Assembly: GCF_900108555.1 (NCBI RefSeq)
Contig: NZ_FNWV01000010.1
Location: 30,665-94,664, forward strand
Length of the DNA stretch: 64,000 nt
Reading direction: 5' to 3'
Source of the DNA: Ruminococcus flavefaciens
Lineage (GTDB): Bacteria > Bacillota > Clostridia > Oscillospirales > Ruminococcaceae
A program made the position numbers and the translations under genes. This document shows positions 35,449 through 42,481 of this stretch, piece by piece; the stretch's first letter is position 1, and the number at the start of each line of letters is the position of its first letter. The notes under the pieces were generated by a model. It was not told where the DNA came from and did not search any database. It saw only the letters and a program-made list of their open reading frames with translations.

Positions 35449-36975
35449 ATGTTTGCGAAGGTCTCAAGTCTCGGACTTTTCGGGCTCAACGCTTTTCCTG
35501 TTGATGTGGAGATAGATATCAGCCGCGGAAATCCGCAGTTTGAAGTAGTCGGACTGCCCGATACCGTTGTAAAGGAGAGCCGCGAAAGAATAAGGGCAGC
35601 TCTGCGCTCATGCAGTATAAGCTTCCCTGTAGCCTCGGTAATGATAAATCTTGCGCCTGCCGACACAAAAAAGAGCGGTTCTGTGCATGATATGGCTATA
35701 TTTATGGCAATTCTCCGCGGTATGCGCATGATAAGCGAGGATCTTGACGGCTGTTCGTTCATCGGCGAGATATCCTTAAACGGCGATATCCGCAGGATAA
35801 ACGGTGTGCTCCCTATGGTCATGCTTGCCCGTGAGCTTGGCATAAAGTCCGTATTCGTTCCTGCTGACAATGCAAAGGAAGCCTCTGTCATCGACGGTGT
35901 GGACATATACGCTGTAAATAACGCAGAGGAGCTTATAAGGCATTTCCGCAACGAAGAGAAGCTCGTTCCCTGTGAACACTACGTTCCTTCTGAAGCTGCA
36001 TATACCGAAACTCTGGATTTTGCTGACGTAAGAGGACAGCAGTCCGCCAAAAAGGCTCTTGAGATAGCTGCGGCTGGCGGACATAACGCTCTGCTTATCG
36101 GTTCGCCCGGAAGCGGAAAGAGTATGCTCGCCAAGCGTATGCCATCAATACTTCCGCCGCTTACCTTTGAGGAGGCACTTGAAACTACAAAAGTTCATTC
36201 GATTTCGGGACTTCTTACTCCCGAAACCCCCATAATAACAAAAAGACCGTTCCGCTCGCCTCATCATACCATTTCCTCGGCAGGACTGGCTGGCGGCGGC
36301 AGTATCCCTCACCCCGGAGAGGTATCCCTCGCTCATAACGGTCTGCTTTTTCTGGACGAGCTTGCGGAATTTGACCGCAAGACACTGGAGATACTCAGAC
36401 AGCCCCTTGAGGACAGAAAGGTGACTATCGCCCGTGCATCGGGAACTATCACTTACCCATGCACTATCATGCTCATAGGCGCGATGAACCCATGTCCCTG
36501 CGGCTATTACGGTCACCCCAAGAGAAAATGCATCTGCCCTAAAAACAAAGTGGCATCATACCTTTCAAAGATATCAGGTCCGCTCCTCGACCGCTTCGAC
36601 CTTCACATCGAAGTTGCGCCTGTGGAATTCGGCGACCTTTCCTCGAAAGTCAAGGAAGAAAGCTCCGCTGACATACGTAAGCGTGTTATGGCGGCAAGAG
36701 CTGTACAGGAGGAGCGTTTCAAGGGCACGGGCATTACCTGCAATGCTCTGATAACTCCCGATAAATTGCAGGAGCTTTGTCCTATGGACGATGCTGCCGA
36801 AACACTTATGAAAAATGTATTCGACAGGCTTGGACTCAGCGCGAGAGCCTACGACCGCATACTGAAAGTATCAAGAACTATCGCGGATATCGACGGTTCT
36901 GAAGTAATAAAAAAACAGCACGTTGCGGAAGCAGCTCAGTTCAGAAGCCTTGACCGCAAGTACTGGAACGAATGA
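35449..36975 (+). CDS. comM: YifB/ComM family Mg-chelatase-like AAA+ ATPase
   Basis: 508 residues. An N-terminal Lon-like/ChlI domain (about 1-170, LFGLNAFPVDVEIDISRGNP) is followed by an AAA+ module with Walker A GSPGSGKS (about 223-230), the PFRSPHHTIS insertion, Walker B LLFLDELAEF, and the cysteine-rich PCPCGYYGHPKRKCICP motif typical of the family. ComM is a branch-migration helicase that helps integrate transforming DNA in Gram-negative bacteria; the Firmicute role is less clear. Confidence 0.94.
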   Translation: MFAKVSSLGLFGLNAFPVDVEIDISRGNPQFEVVGLPDTVVKESRERIRAALRSCSISFPVASVMINLAPADTKKSGSVHDMAIFMAILRGMRMISEDLDGCSFIGEISLNGDIRRINGVLPMVMLARELGIKSVFVPADNAKEASVIDGVDIYAVNNAEELIRHFRNEEKLVPCEHYVPSEAAYTETLDFADVRGQQSAKKALEIAAAGGHNALLIGSPGSGKSMLAKRMPSILPPLTFEEALETTKVHSISGLLTPETPIITKRPFRSPHHTISSAGLAGGGSIPHPGEVSLAHNGLLFLDELAEFDRKTLEILRQPLEDRKVTIARASGTITYPCTIMLIGAMNPCPCGYYGHPKRKCICPKNKVASYLSKISGPLLDRFDLHIEVAPVEFGDLSSKVKEESSADIRKRVMAARAVQEERFKGTGITCNALITPDKLQELCPMDDAAETLMKNVFDRLGLSARAYDRILKVSRTIADIDGSEVIKKQHVAEAAQFRSLDRKYWNE

Positions 36976-37096
36976 CAGTTGAGAGTTTAGAGTTCAGAGT
37001 TGAGAGTTAATGTGGTTATTTTGCTCACATTATCTGATCATACCGCCGAAGACGGCTCCGAAACTTTCAACTCTCAATTCTCAACTCTCAACTTTG
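36975..37096. repeat. Hairpin repeat with GAGAGTT arms
   Basis: Reiterated GAGAGTTTAGAGTTCAGAGTT on the left and CAACTCTCAATTCTCAACTC on the right flank a core with TTGCTCACATTATC and CGAAGACGG. The arms are reverse complements. Architecture and core resemble 3065-3183 although the arm words differ. Confidence 0.75.
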
Positions 37097-37140
37097 CTAT
37101 AATATAAAAAGACAGATATATAAAGAAAAAAGGAGAAACA

Positions 37141-38295
37141 ATGAAATCGGCATTTAAAAAATTACCCTCAGGCAAGCACAGCATTGACGGAGGACTGCTT
37201 TTTGCAGTTACGCTGTGCGCCGCAATAAGTACCCTGCTGATCTATTCGATCACACAGAACAAGGTGCTTGAGTCAGTTGGTTCAAGCTACTGGAAAACTC
37301 AGCTTTTTTCAATGGGCGCAGGTATAGTTGCAGCGATCATAATCTCGTTTATTGATTACCGAAAGCTGGTCAAGCTATGGTTCATATTCGTTCCAGTTGC
37401 TCTGGGACTTATGGCACTCACCTTCACCTCTCTCGGCTACAGGCGACAAGGTGCAGACGACCAGGCTTGGCTCAATCTCGGATTTATCCAGTTCCAGCCA
37501 TCTGAGGTACTGAAACTGGCATTCATACTCACATTCGGCTATCATCTCTCCCGTGACGAGGAGGAAATGAACAAACCTCTGCATATGCTGCTGATCATAA
37601 TCCACGGCATGATACCCATAGGCATCGTCGGCTTGCAGGGTGACTACGGAACAGCTATCGTATTCGCTGCTATATTCGCATTTATGATATGCTCGGCAAA
37701 AATATCGTGGAAATACCTTGTGGCAGCTCCTTTCATTATCGCTGCCGGAGTAGTGGGAATGTGGTTCTTCGCACTCAGTGAGTTCCACAAAAAGCGTATA
37801 CTCATTCTCTTCCACCCCGGAACTGATCCCGAATATATCGAATATCAGCAGGATCTGGGACTTGCTGCCCTTAAATCTGGCGGAGTATTCGGAAAAGGAC
37901 TCTTCGGCAAGCCCGAGGATTATATAACAGTTCCCGAAATACACAACGACTTCATCTTCACATACGCAGGACAGGTATTTGGCTTTGTTGGTTCTATCGG
38001 AATAATCATAATCCTCGCTTATATATGCCTTAAAATTTTCGGCGACAGCCGTGTATGCCGCGATCATCTGGGCAAATTCATCTGCATGGGAGCCTTCGGA
38101 CTTATCTTTTCACACTGTATAATGAATATCGGAATGGTACTAAAAGTCGCTCCTGTTATCGGCGTTCCGCTGCCTTTCCTCAGTGCAGGCGGTACGGCTA
38201 TGATAAGTATGTACGCCATTATCGGACTCGTTCTCAGCACCTACAGTCACCGTGCAGTGAACTACAACGTATTCTATGACGAAGAAAACGAATAA
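37141..38295 (+). CDS. rodA: FtsW/RodA/SpoVE family glycan polymerase
   Basis: 384 residues, about ten membrane helices. SEDS peptidoglycan glycosyltransferase making glycan strands from lipid II. Family marks: QPSEVLKLAFIL (about 121-132, with the catalytic-loop region following), DYGTAIVF, ALKSGGVFGKGL, EIHNDFIFTYAGQVFG and the C-terminal LPFLSAGGTAMISMY. The choice of RodA rather than FtsW is by length and the HNDFIF motif; not certain. Followed by a bidirectional terminator. Confidence 0.92.
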   Translation: MKSAFKKLPSGKHSIDGGLLFAVTLCAAISTLLIYSITQNKVLESVGSSYWKTQLFSMGAGIVAAIIISFIDYRKLVKLWFIFVPVALGLMALTFTSLGYRRQGADDQAWLNLGFIQFQPSEVLKLAFILTFGYHLSRDEEEMNKPLHMLLIIIHGMIPIGIVGLQGDYGTAIVFAAIFAFMICSAKISWKYLVAAPFIIAAGVVGMWFFALSEFHKKRILILFHPGTDPEYIEYQQDLGLAALKSGGVFGKGLFGKPEDYITVPEIHNDFIFTYAGQVFGFVGSIGIIIILAYICLKIFGDSRVCRDHLGKFICMGAFGLIFSHCIMNIGMVLKVAPVIGVPLPFLSAGGTAMISMYAIIGLVLSTYSHRAVNYNVFYDEENE

Positions 38296-38311
38296 ACTTC
38301 ATATAACGACA

Positions 38312-38341
38312 AAATGCGGAAGTCTTACGACTTCCGCATTT
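38312..38341. terminator. Bidirectional terminator between rodA and the radical SAM gene
   Basis: AATGCGGAAGTC / GACTTCCGCATT with a 4-base loop, A-rich before and T-rich after. Confidence 0.92.
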
Positions 38342-38365
38342 ATATATATATTGATACCCCTTAAC

Positions 38366-39439
38366 TCAGAAAAGAATGTCCTTGAAACAGACAAGCGGCT
38401 TGTTATTGTCAAAATCCCAGCTGTGGAAAGCATCGCCGTGACAATAGTCCTTGTGGAAGCACTTTGAGCAGTTCTCGTTATCGTCTGCAAGATCGCGTCT
38501 GAATACCTGGAACTTGTTCTTCCATACCTCACTAAATCTGTCCTTGAGGATATTTCCCTGTACAAATTCAGGTCTGCGCTCGATATCGAGACAGGCAATG
38601 ATATCACCGTTTGCGGTGATACTTGCAGTATAGAGTCCTGCTGTGCAGAGATAGTACCAGTCACGGACTTCGCGCTCGTACTCCATGCCAAGATAATGAC
38701 TGCATCCGTATGTAACAGGCTCTCCTGCTATGCGCTTATTTCTGATAAACTCAAAGATAGTCTGATAGTCCTCTTTTGTAAGGATAAGCTCGGGGTGCTG
38801 CTTAGCACGTCCCATAGGCTCGATATTGATAACACGCCATGAGTCGATGTCCATTTCGTTGAATATCTTGTAAAGCTCATCAAGCTGTCCGATATTCTGA
38901 TGAGTAACAACGGTAGTTATCTGCACATTCTCAAATCCGCCCACGCGCAGAAGGCTCTCGATACCTTTCATAGCCTTCTTGTAGCCGCCCGGAGTTCTTC
39001 TGAAAGCGTCGTGAGTCTCTTCAAGACCGTCTATACTTACGGAAATAGTTCCCATGCCGACTTTCTGAAGATCACGGGCAACACTGTCGTCAATAAGTGT
39101 AGCATTACTTGTCATGCCCCAGCTGAAACCGAGTTCATGTGCAACGCCCATGATATCGAAGAATTCCTTCCTGAGAAGCGGCTCTCCGCCTGTGATACAG
39201 AGCATTTTTCCGTCAGTTGTCATATCTTCCTTAACCTGTGTAAGAAATGTGCGGTACTGGTCAACCGACAGCTCTTCCGAAGTTACATCGCCGCAGTAGC
39301 TTCCGCAGTGGAGACAACGCTCATTGCAGCGCAGAGTAAGCTCAAGAAATAGATTACGGAGCTTTGGCTCTTTCATAAGTTTGCTTCTGTACTCTCTCAT
39401 CTGTTCAAGATGCTTGCGCTTCATTTCTATACTGAGCAT
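38366..39439 (-). CDS. Radical SAM/SPASM peptide-modifying enzyme (FibroRumin-like)
   Basis: 357 residues. The SAM cluster CNERCLHC (Cys38, 42, 45) and the GGEP motif (84-87) define the radical SAM core (about 28-230). The C terminus is a SPASM domain: CX12GX4C (Cys265, Gly278, Cys283), then CX2CX5C (Cys324, 327, 333) and Cys351. The Cys expected four residues after Cys333 is absent (HGDAF), so one auxiliary cluster may be incomplete or differently ligated. Such enzymes typically modify peptides using two auxiliary Fe-S clusters. It starts 1 bp after the stop of a secreted dockerin protein with four YGP motifs, with GAGGAG overlapping that gene's end. I recall a family called FibroRumin for radical SAM maturases of Fibrobacter and Ruminococcus; membership is not verified. 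No leader-binding RRE domain is seen. Confidence 0.88.
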   Translation of the reverse strand: MLSIEMKRKHLEQMREYRSKLMKEPKLRNLFLELTLRCNERCLHCGSYCGDVTSEELSVDQYRTFLTQVKEDMTTDGKMLCITGGEPLLRKEFFDIMGVAHELGFSWGMTSNATLIDDSVARDLQKVGMGTISVSIDGLEETHDAFRRTPGGYKKAMKGIESLLRVGGFENVQITTVVTHQNIGQLDELYKIFNEMDIDSWRVINIEPMGRAKQHPELILTKEDYQTIFEFIRNKRIAGEPVTYGCSHYLGMEYEREVRDWYYLCTAGLYTASITANGDIIACLDIERRPEFVQGNILKDRFSEVWKNKFQVFRRDLADDNENCSKCFHKDYCHGDAFHSWDFDNNKPLVCFKDILF

Positions 39440-39440
39440 A

Positions 39441-40190
39441 TTATTTCTCCTCGTTTGTTGTATTTATATTGCCGTCTGATGCTGATTGCTCTTCTGCTGT
39501 AGTTGCATAGGATCTTATTTCGTATACAGGAGCAGGTCCGTAAACAGGAGCTACTATATCAGTCCTCGGATCATATGTAGTTGTAACAACGATCTCATCG
39601 TCTACCTTCTTGGCTGGATAATTGTCAAGATCCTTTATTTTTCCGAGAAGATACTTGTTAAGGATAACAAGGTCGCCGACGCTTATTTTTCCGTCCTTAT
39701 TGAGATCGCTGAAATGAAGATTTACGGTATCAGCATATTCATCGAAAAGTATAGCCTTTCTCATTGCTATTGAATCAAAGATATCAACAGTATAATCACC
39801 GTTCACATCGCCCTTTATAGTCGGAGCAGGTCCGTAAGCAGGCTGGGGCAGCATTGTTGTTGTCAGTTCAACAATATCCTCCTGCTCGGAAGTAGTAACA
39901 GTGCTTGTTGATGTAGGACCGTAAACTGTTCTCGGCATCGTAGTTGTCAATGTTGTCGTAGTTGAGGTAAGCGTTTCTAATGCTTCGGTAGTTGTAGTTT
40001 CGTCCCACATTGGGATACTTGTCGGCGGAGGTCCGTATGCCCCATAGAATTCCTTGAACACATCTCGCTCAGTTTCATTGTTGAACTCCATACGAACAGG
40101 TTCGCGTCCTTCTGCAACGGCAGTCATTGCAGACACACCTGCTGCTGCGAAAGCTGCGGCAGTAAGAACGGTACGTATAGTTTTTTTCAT
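39441..40190 (-). CDS. Secreted dockerin protein with four YGP motifs (putative radical SAM substrate A)
   Basis: 249 residues. Signal peptide about 1-26 (MKKTIRTVLTAAAFAAAGVS), a Thr-rich linker region, a type I dockerin at about 127-184 (two Ca-binding repeats GDVNGDYTVDIFDS and SDLNKDGKISVGDL), and a C-terminal tail. YGP motifs occur at Tyr52 (AYGPPP), Tyr90 (VYGPTS), Tyr119 (AYGPAP) and Tyr217 (VYGPAP). The dockerin should bind a cohesin on a cellulosome scaffoldin or cell surface, but there is no catalytic domain. The YGP repeats and the 1-bp coupling to the radical SAM gene make it a likely substrate. N terminus nearly identical to the protein at 40707. Confidence 0.85.
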   Translation of the reverse strand: MKKTIRTVLTAAAFAAAGVSAMTAVAEGREPVRMEFNNETERDVFKEFYGAYGPPPTSIPMWDETTTTEALETLTSTTTTLTTTMPRTVYGPTSTSTVTTSEQEDIVELTTTMLPQPAYGPAPTIKGDVNGDYTVDIFDSIAMRKAILFDEYADTVNLHFSDLNKDGKISVGDLVILNKYLLGKIKDLDNYPAKKVDDEIVVTTTYDPRTDIVAPVYGPAPVYEIRSYATTAEEQSASDGNINTTNEEK

Positions 40191-40283
40191 CTCATAAACA
40201 CTCCTTTCAGATTTTTACAGTGCTGTATAATAAATGTCGGAAAAACTCTCAGTTTTTCCCTTATAAATTCAATTTCGGATATA

Positions 40284-40313
40284 TGCACAAACGGAGTCTT
40301 TTCTTATTGTGCA
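40284..40313 (-). repeat. TGCACAA...TTGTGCA stem-loop, copy 1
   Basis: 7-bp stem, 16-base loop, 3 bases after the stop of the small lipoprotein gene; matched by 41355-41384. No T run follows, so it is more likely a processing or regulatory element than a terminator. Confidence 0.7.
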
Positions 40314-40316
40314 TTT

Positions 40317-40592
40317 TTACTCCTCAGGCGGACCATATACCAGCTGTACCTTGTCTTTTTCGGGCTTGTATTCGGTAGCAGCCTCGGTTTTGTCTGCTTC
40401 GGTTACAGGAGGTCCGTAAACGTCCTGTACTTCGTCCTTTGCAGGATCGTACTCAGACGTCATGGTAGTATTTTCGGTGACGGGCGGTCCGTATACTGTC
40501 TGAACGTCACTGTTACCGTGATCGCAGCCTGTAAGTCCCGCAGCCGCCGCAAACATGGCAGCCATTAACTTTGTCTTGCTCGTCTTTTTCAT
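40317..40592 (-). CDS. Small lipoprotein with three VYGPP repeats (putative radical SAM substrate B)
   Basis: 91 residues from the ATG at 40592, which has GGGGGG 7 bases upstream; an ATG two codons earlier lies too close to that site. Signal peptide with lipobox GLTGC (Cys23). The mature part is three near-repeats: VQTVYGPPVTE, then YDPAKDEVQDVYGPPVTE, then YKPEKDKVQLVYGPPEE, with Tyr34, Tyr59 and Tyr86 in the YGPP cores and the last at the extreme C terminus. There is no other domain, so the protein is essentially a string of modification cores on a lipid anchor. First gene of the operon B-A-radical SAM. Confidence 0.85.
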   Translation of the reverse strand: MKKTSKTKLMAAMFAAAAGLTGCDHGNSDVQTVYGPPVTENTTMTSEYDPAKDEVQDVYGPPVTEADKTEAATEYKPEKDKVQLVYGPPEE

Positions 40593-40622
40593 GTCCATGC
40601 CCCCCTTAGTGTTCTTACTATT

Positions 40623-40651
40623 ATTTTACTCCATATATGGCGGTTTGTCAA
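40623..40651 (-). promoter_or_regulatory. Promoter of the B-A-radical SAM operon
   Basis: Minus strand TTGACA, 17-bp spacer, TAAAAT; nearly the same sequence as the promoter at 41424-41452. Confidence 0.88.
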
Positions 40652-40672
40652 CCATTTGGAGCATTTAGTAAA

Positions 40673-40702
40673 AGAAAAAGCGGAACATAATGTTCCGCTT
40701 GA
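40673..40702 (-). terminator. Terminator after substrate gene C
   Basis: AAGCGGAACA / TGTTCCGCTT stem; on the minus strand followed by TTTTCTTTT. It separates gene C from the operon. Confidence 0.9.
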
Positions 40703-40706
40703 TTTA

Positions 40707-41261
40707 TCAGTTTTTATCGGGAAGATCATCAAAATCTTTCAGAGTTCCGAGGAGATATCTGTTCAGTCGAACGAGATCGCCTACGCTTATCTGCCCGTCT
40801 TTATTGAGGTCTGCCCAATACCTATCTATTGCATCGCTGTACTCATCGTAGAGGATAGCCTTTCTCAGTGCAACGGCATCAAAGATATCTACAACACCGT
40901 CCATGTTCACATCGCCCATGAATGCCTTAGGCGGTCCGTAAACAGTAGGCGGGAATGTAGTTGTGGTCATTGTTGTGAGATCTTCAAGATAATCCGAGGT
41001 CACAGATACCGTTGTCATAGGACCATAAACACAAACCGGCGTAGTTGTAGTTGAAGTTATCAATGTTGAAGTCGTAGCCGATGTTGTTGTCAGCATGGAC
41101 GGAGGCGGTCCGTATACTGCCATGAATTTTCTCTCGACTTCCTCAACAGGATTGATCTCCTTTGGCTGCTCATTGACTGCATTTGCTGCTGTCGGCATTG
41201 CACACATATTTGCTGCGGCAAAAGCTGCGGCGGTAAGAACAGTACGTAATGTTTTTTTCAT
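40707..41261 (-). CDS. Secreted dockerin protein with three YGP motifs (putative radical SAM substrate C)
   Basis: 184 residues, paralogue of the protein at 39441. Signal peptide about 1-28 (ends TAANA), Thr-rich linkers, YGP motifs at Tyr50 (VYGPPP), Tyr79 (VYGPMT) and Tyr108 (VYGPPK), then a type I dockerin at about 116-173 (GDVNMDGVVDIFDA and ADLNKDGQISVGDL). It lacks the C-terminal fourth motif and tail of its paralogue. Own promoter and terminator, so a separate transcript, but likely modified by the same enzyme. Confidence 0.83.
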   Translation of the reverse strand: MKKTLRTVLTAAAFAAANMCAMPTAANAVNEQPKEINPVEEVERKFMAVYGPPPSMLTTTSATTSTLITSTTTTPVCVYGPMTTVSVTSDYLEDLTTMTTTTFPPTVYGPPKAFMGDVNMDGVVDIFDAVALRKAILYDEYSDAIDRYWADLNKDGQISVGDLVRLNRYLLGTLKDFDDLPDKN

Positions 41262-41354
41262 TTCAGAAACACTCCTTTCAAGTAATTACAGTGCTATATA
41301 ATAAATGTCATGAAAAGGCTTATTTTTTTCATTCAGGTCTAAAATTCAGATATA

Positions 41355-41384
41355 TGCACAAGTCAGACTTGCTCTGATTGTGCA
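41355..41384 (-). repeat. TGCACAA...TTGTGCA stem-loop, copy 2
   Basis: Stem TGCACAA and TCAGA paired with TCTGA and TTGTGCA, separated by a single-base bulge, loop CTTGC. It has a longer stem than copy 1; conserved position relative to the downstream dockerin gene. Confidence 0.75.
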
Positions 41385-41423
41385 GTTTTACTCTGGTATC
41401 ATATCCTTGTTTTCTCATTCTTT

Positions 41424-41452
41424 ATTTTACTCCATATACCGTGATTTGTCAA
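41424..41452 (-). promoter_or_regulatory. Promoter of substrate gene C
   Basis: Minus strand TTGACA, 17-bp spacer, TAAAAT. Confidence 0.86.
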
Positions 41453-41484
41453 CTGTACCACTGTTTTATTAATACTATTTTTAC

Positions 41485-41509
41485 AAAAAAGGACGGTCAA
41501 TGACCGTCC
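41485..41509 (-). terminator. Terminator of the amidohydrolase gene
   Basis: GGACGGTCA / TGACCGTCC stem, followed on the minus strand by TTTTTT. It isolates the YGP locus from upstream transcription. Confidence 0.92.
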
Positions 41510-41520
41510 GCCGAATATAT

Positions 41521-42333
41521 TTATTCAAGTCCGAGGAACTCTTTGAAATTGGCAGCAAGTATCTTCTGATTTTCCTCTTCTGTAAATCCTAACTTCAAAA
41601 AGCGCATAAGCTCGTCCTCATGGCTCCACATAGGGAAATCAACTCCGAAGAAGCAGTTCTCTATACCATAGTTTCTTATGATACGGGCAGCTTTTTCGGG
41701 AGTAAGGAACGCAAGTGAACTGCTGCAATCTACTTTTACATTTTCAAGCCCGGGAAGGCACTCCACTGCCGCGTCCCACTGCTGATAACCGCCGAGATGA
41801 GCAGCAAGTATCTTGAGCTTAGGAAAATTATCGTGTATCTTTCTTATACGGTGAGGAGCAGAATAATCATACCTGTTGTCGCCGCAGTGGATAAGCAGCG
41901 GCAGTCTGCCCTCCATAAGCTCATATATCTTGAAGGCTTCGGGTGAATCAGCATTAAACTTCTGAAAATCAGGGTGAAGCTTTACACCGTGTAGTCCGAG
42001 GCTCAGTATCTGGTTGATGTCCTTTTCAAGATCTTCCGAATCTGCGTGTGTTGTACCGAAACCGTAAAAACAGCTGTGCTCGGCACATTCCTTTGCAATA
42101 AAAATGTTTATATTCTCTGTCTGGTGCGGTGCAGTAGCCGTCGAGCACACAAGGTATTTCGATACGCCTATCTTGCTTCCTGCTTCACGCAGTCTTTGGC
42201 TCATTCCGTTGCCGTCCATTGGGATACCATAAAAATGTCCGATATTCTCTGTCGCATTCTCCGCTATTTTCTCTGGGAAAATATGCGCATGAGCATCTAT
42301 TATCTCATACTTGCCATATACCTCTGAGTTCAT
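41521..42333 (-). CDS. Amidohydrolase family (PF04909-type) metal-dependent hydrolase
   Basis: 270 residues from MNSEVYGKYE at 42333; AGGAG lies 9 bases upstream, and the earlier ATG is too close. TIM barrel with the metal-binding IIDAHAHIFPE (His about 15, 17), GVKLHPDFQ, LLIHCGDN, HLGG and the catalytic Asp in FFGVDFPMW. Substrate unknown; relatives are decarboxylases, lactonases or hydratases. Own terminator; not part of the radical SAM locus. Confidence 0.86.
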   Translation of the reverse strand: MNSEVYGKYEIIDAHAHIFPEKIAENATENIGHFYGIPMDGNGMSQRLREAGSKIGVSKYLVCSTATAPHQTENINIFIAKECAEHSCFYGFGTTHADSEDLEKDINQILSLGLHGVKLHPDFQKFNADSPEAFKIYELMEGRLPLLIHCGDNRYDYSAPHRIRKIHDNFPKLKILAAHLGGYQQWDAAVECLPGLENVKVDCSSSLAFLTPEKAARIIRNYGIENCFFGVDFPMWSHEDELMRFLKLGFTEEENQKILAANFKEFLGLE

Positions 42334-42442
42334 TATATACATCTCCTAAACCAAAAAATACAAAGTCATTATACTCCATATTTTCCGCTTTGTCAAATAA
42401 AAAGCAAAGTATTACCCATACAAAAAGGCTATTCAGGGATAT

Positions 42443-42473
42443 AAAAAACTCCTATAGCTCACGCCATAGGAGA
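42443..42473 (-). terminator. Terminator of the yabP-yabQ-divIC-yabR unit
   Basis: CTCCTAT / ATAGGAG stem, minus-strand T run of six. Confidence 0.85.
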
Positions 42474-42481
42474 CTTTTTCA

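Larger units (their letters stand above)
41262..41452 (-). repeat. Duplicated leader of gene C with remnant of a B-like gene
   Basis: Gene C's leader repeats, in order, the elements around gene B: the promoter, a B-gene-like 3' end (GATATGATACCAGAGTAAAA against the true end YGPPEE plus stop GAGTAAAA), the TGCACAA stem-loop, and the ATTTATTATAYAGCACTGTAA and GAAAGGAGTGTTT elements directly before the dockerin gene. The body of B is missing, which implies segmental duplication followed by an internal deletion. Confidence 0.75.

Noticed and set aside
41521..42333. Amidohydrolase as a member of the radical SAM locus
   Set aside because: A strong terminator (41485-41509) and a separate promoter for gene C separate it; no functional link is shown.
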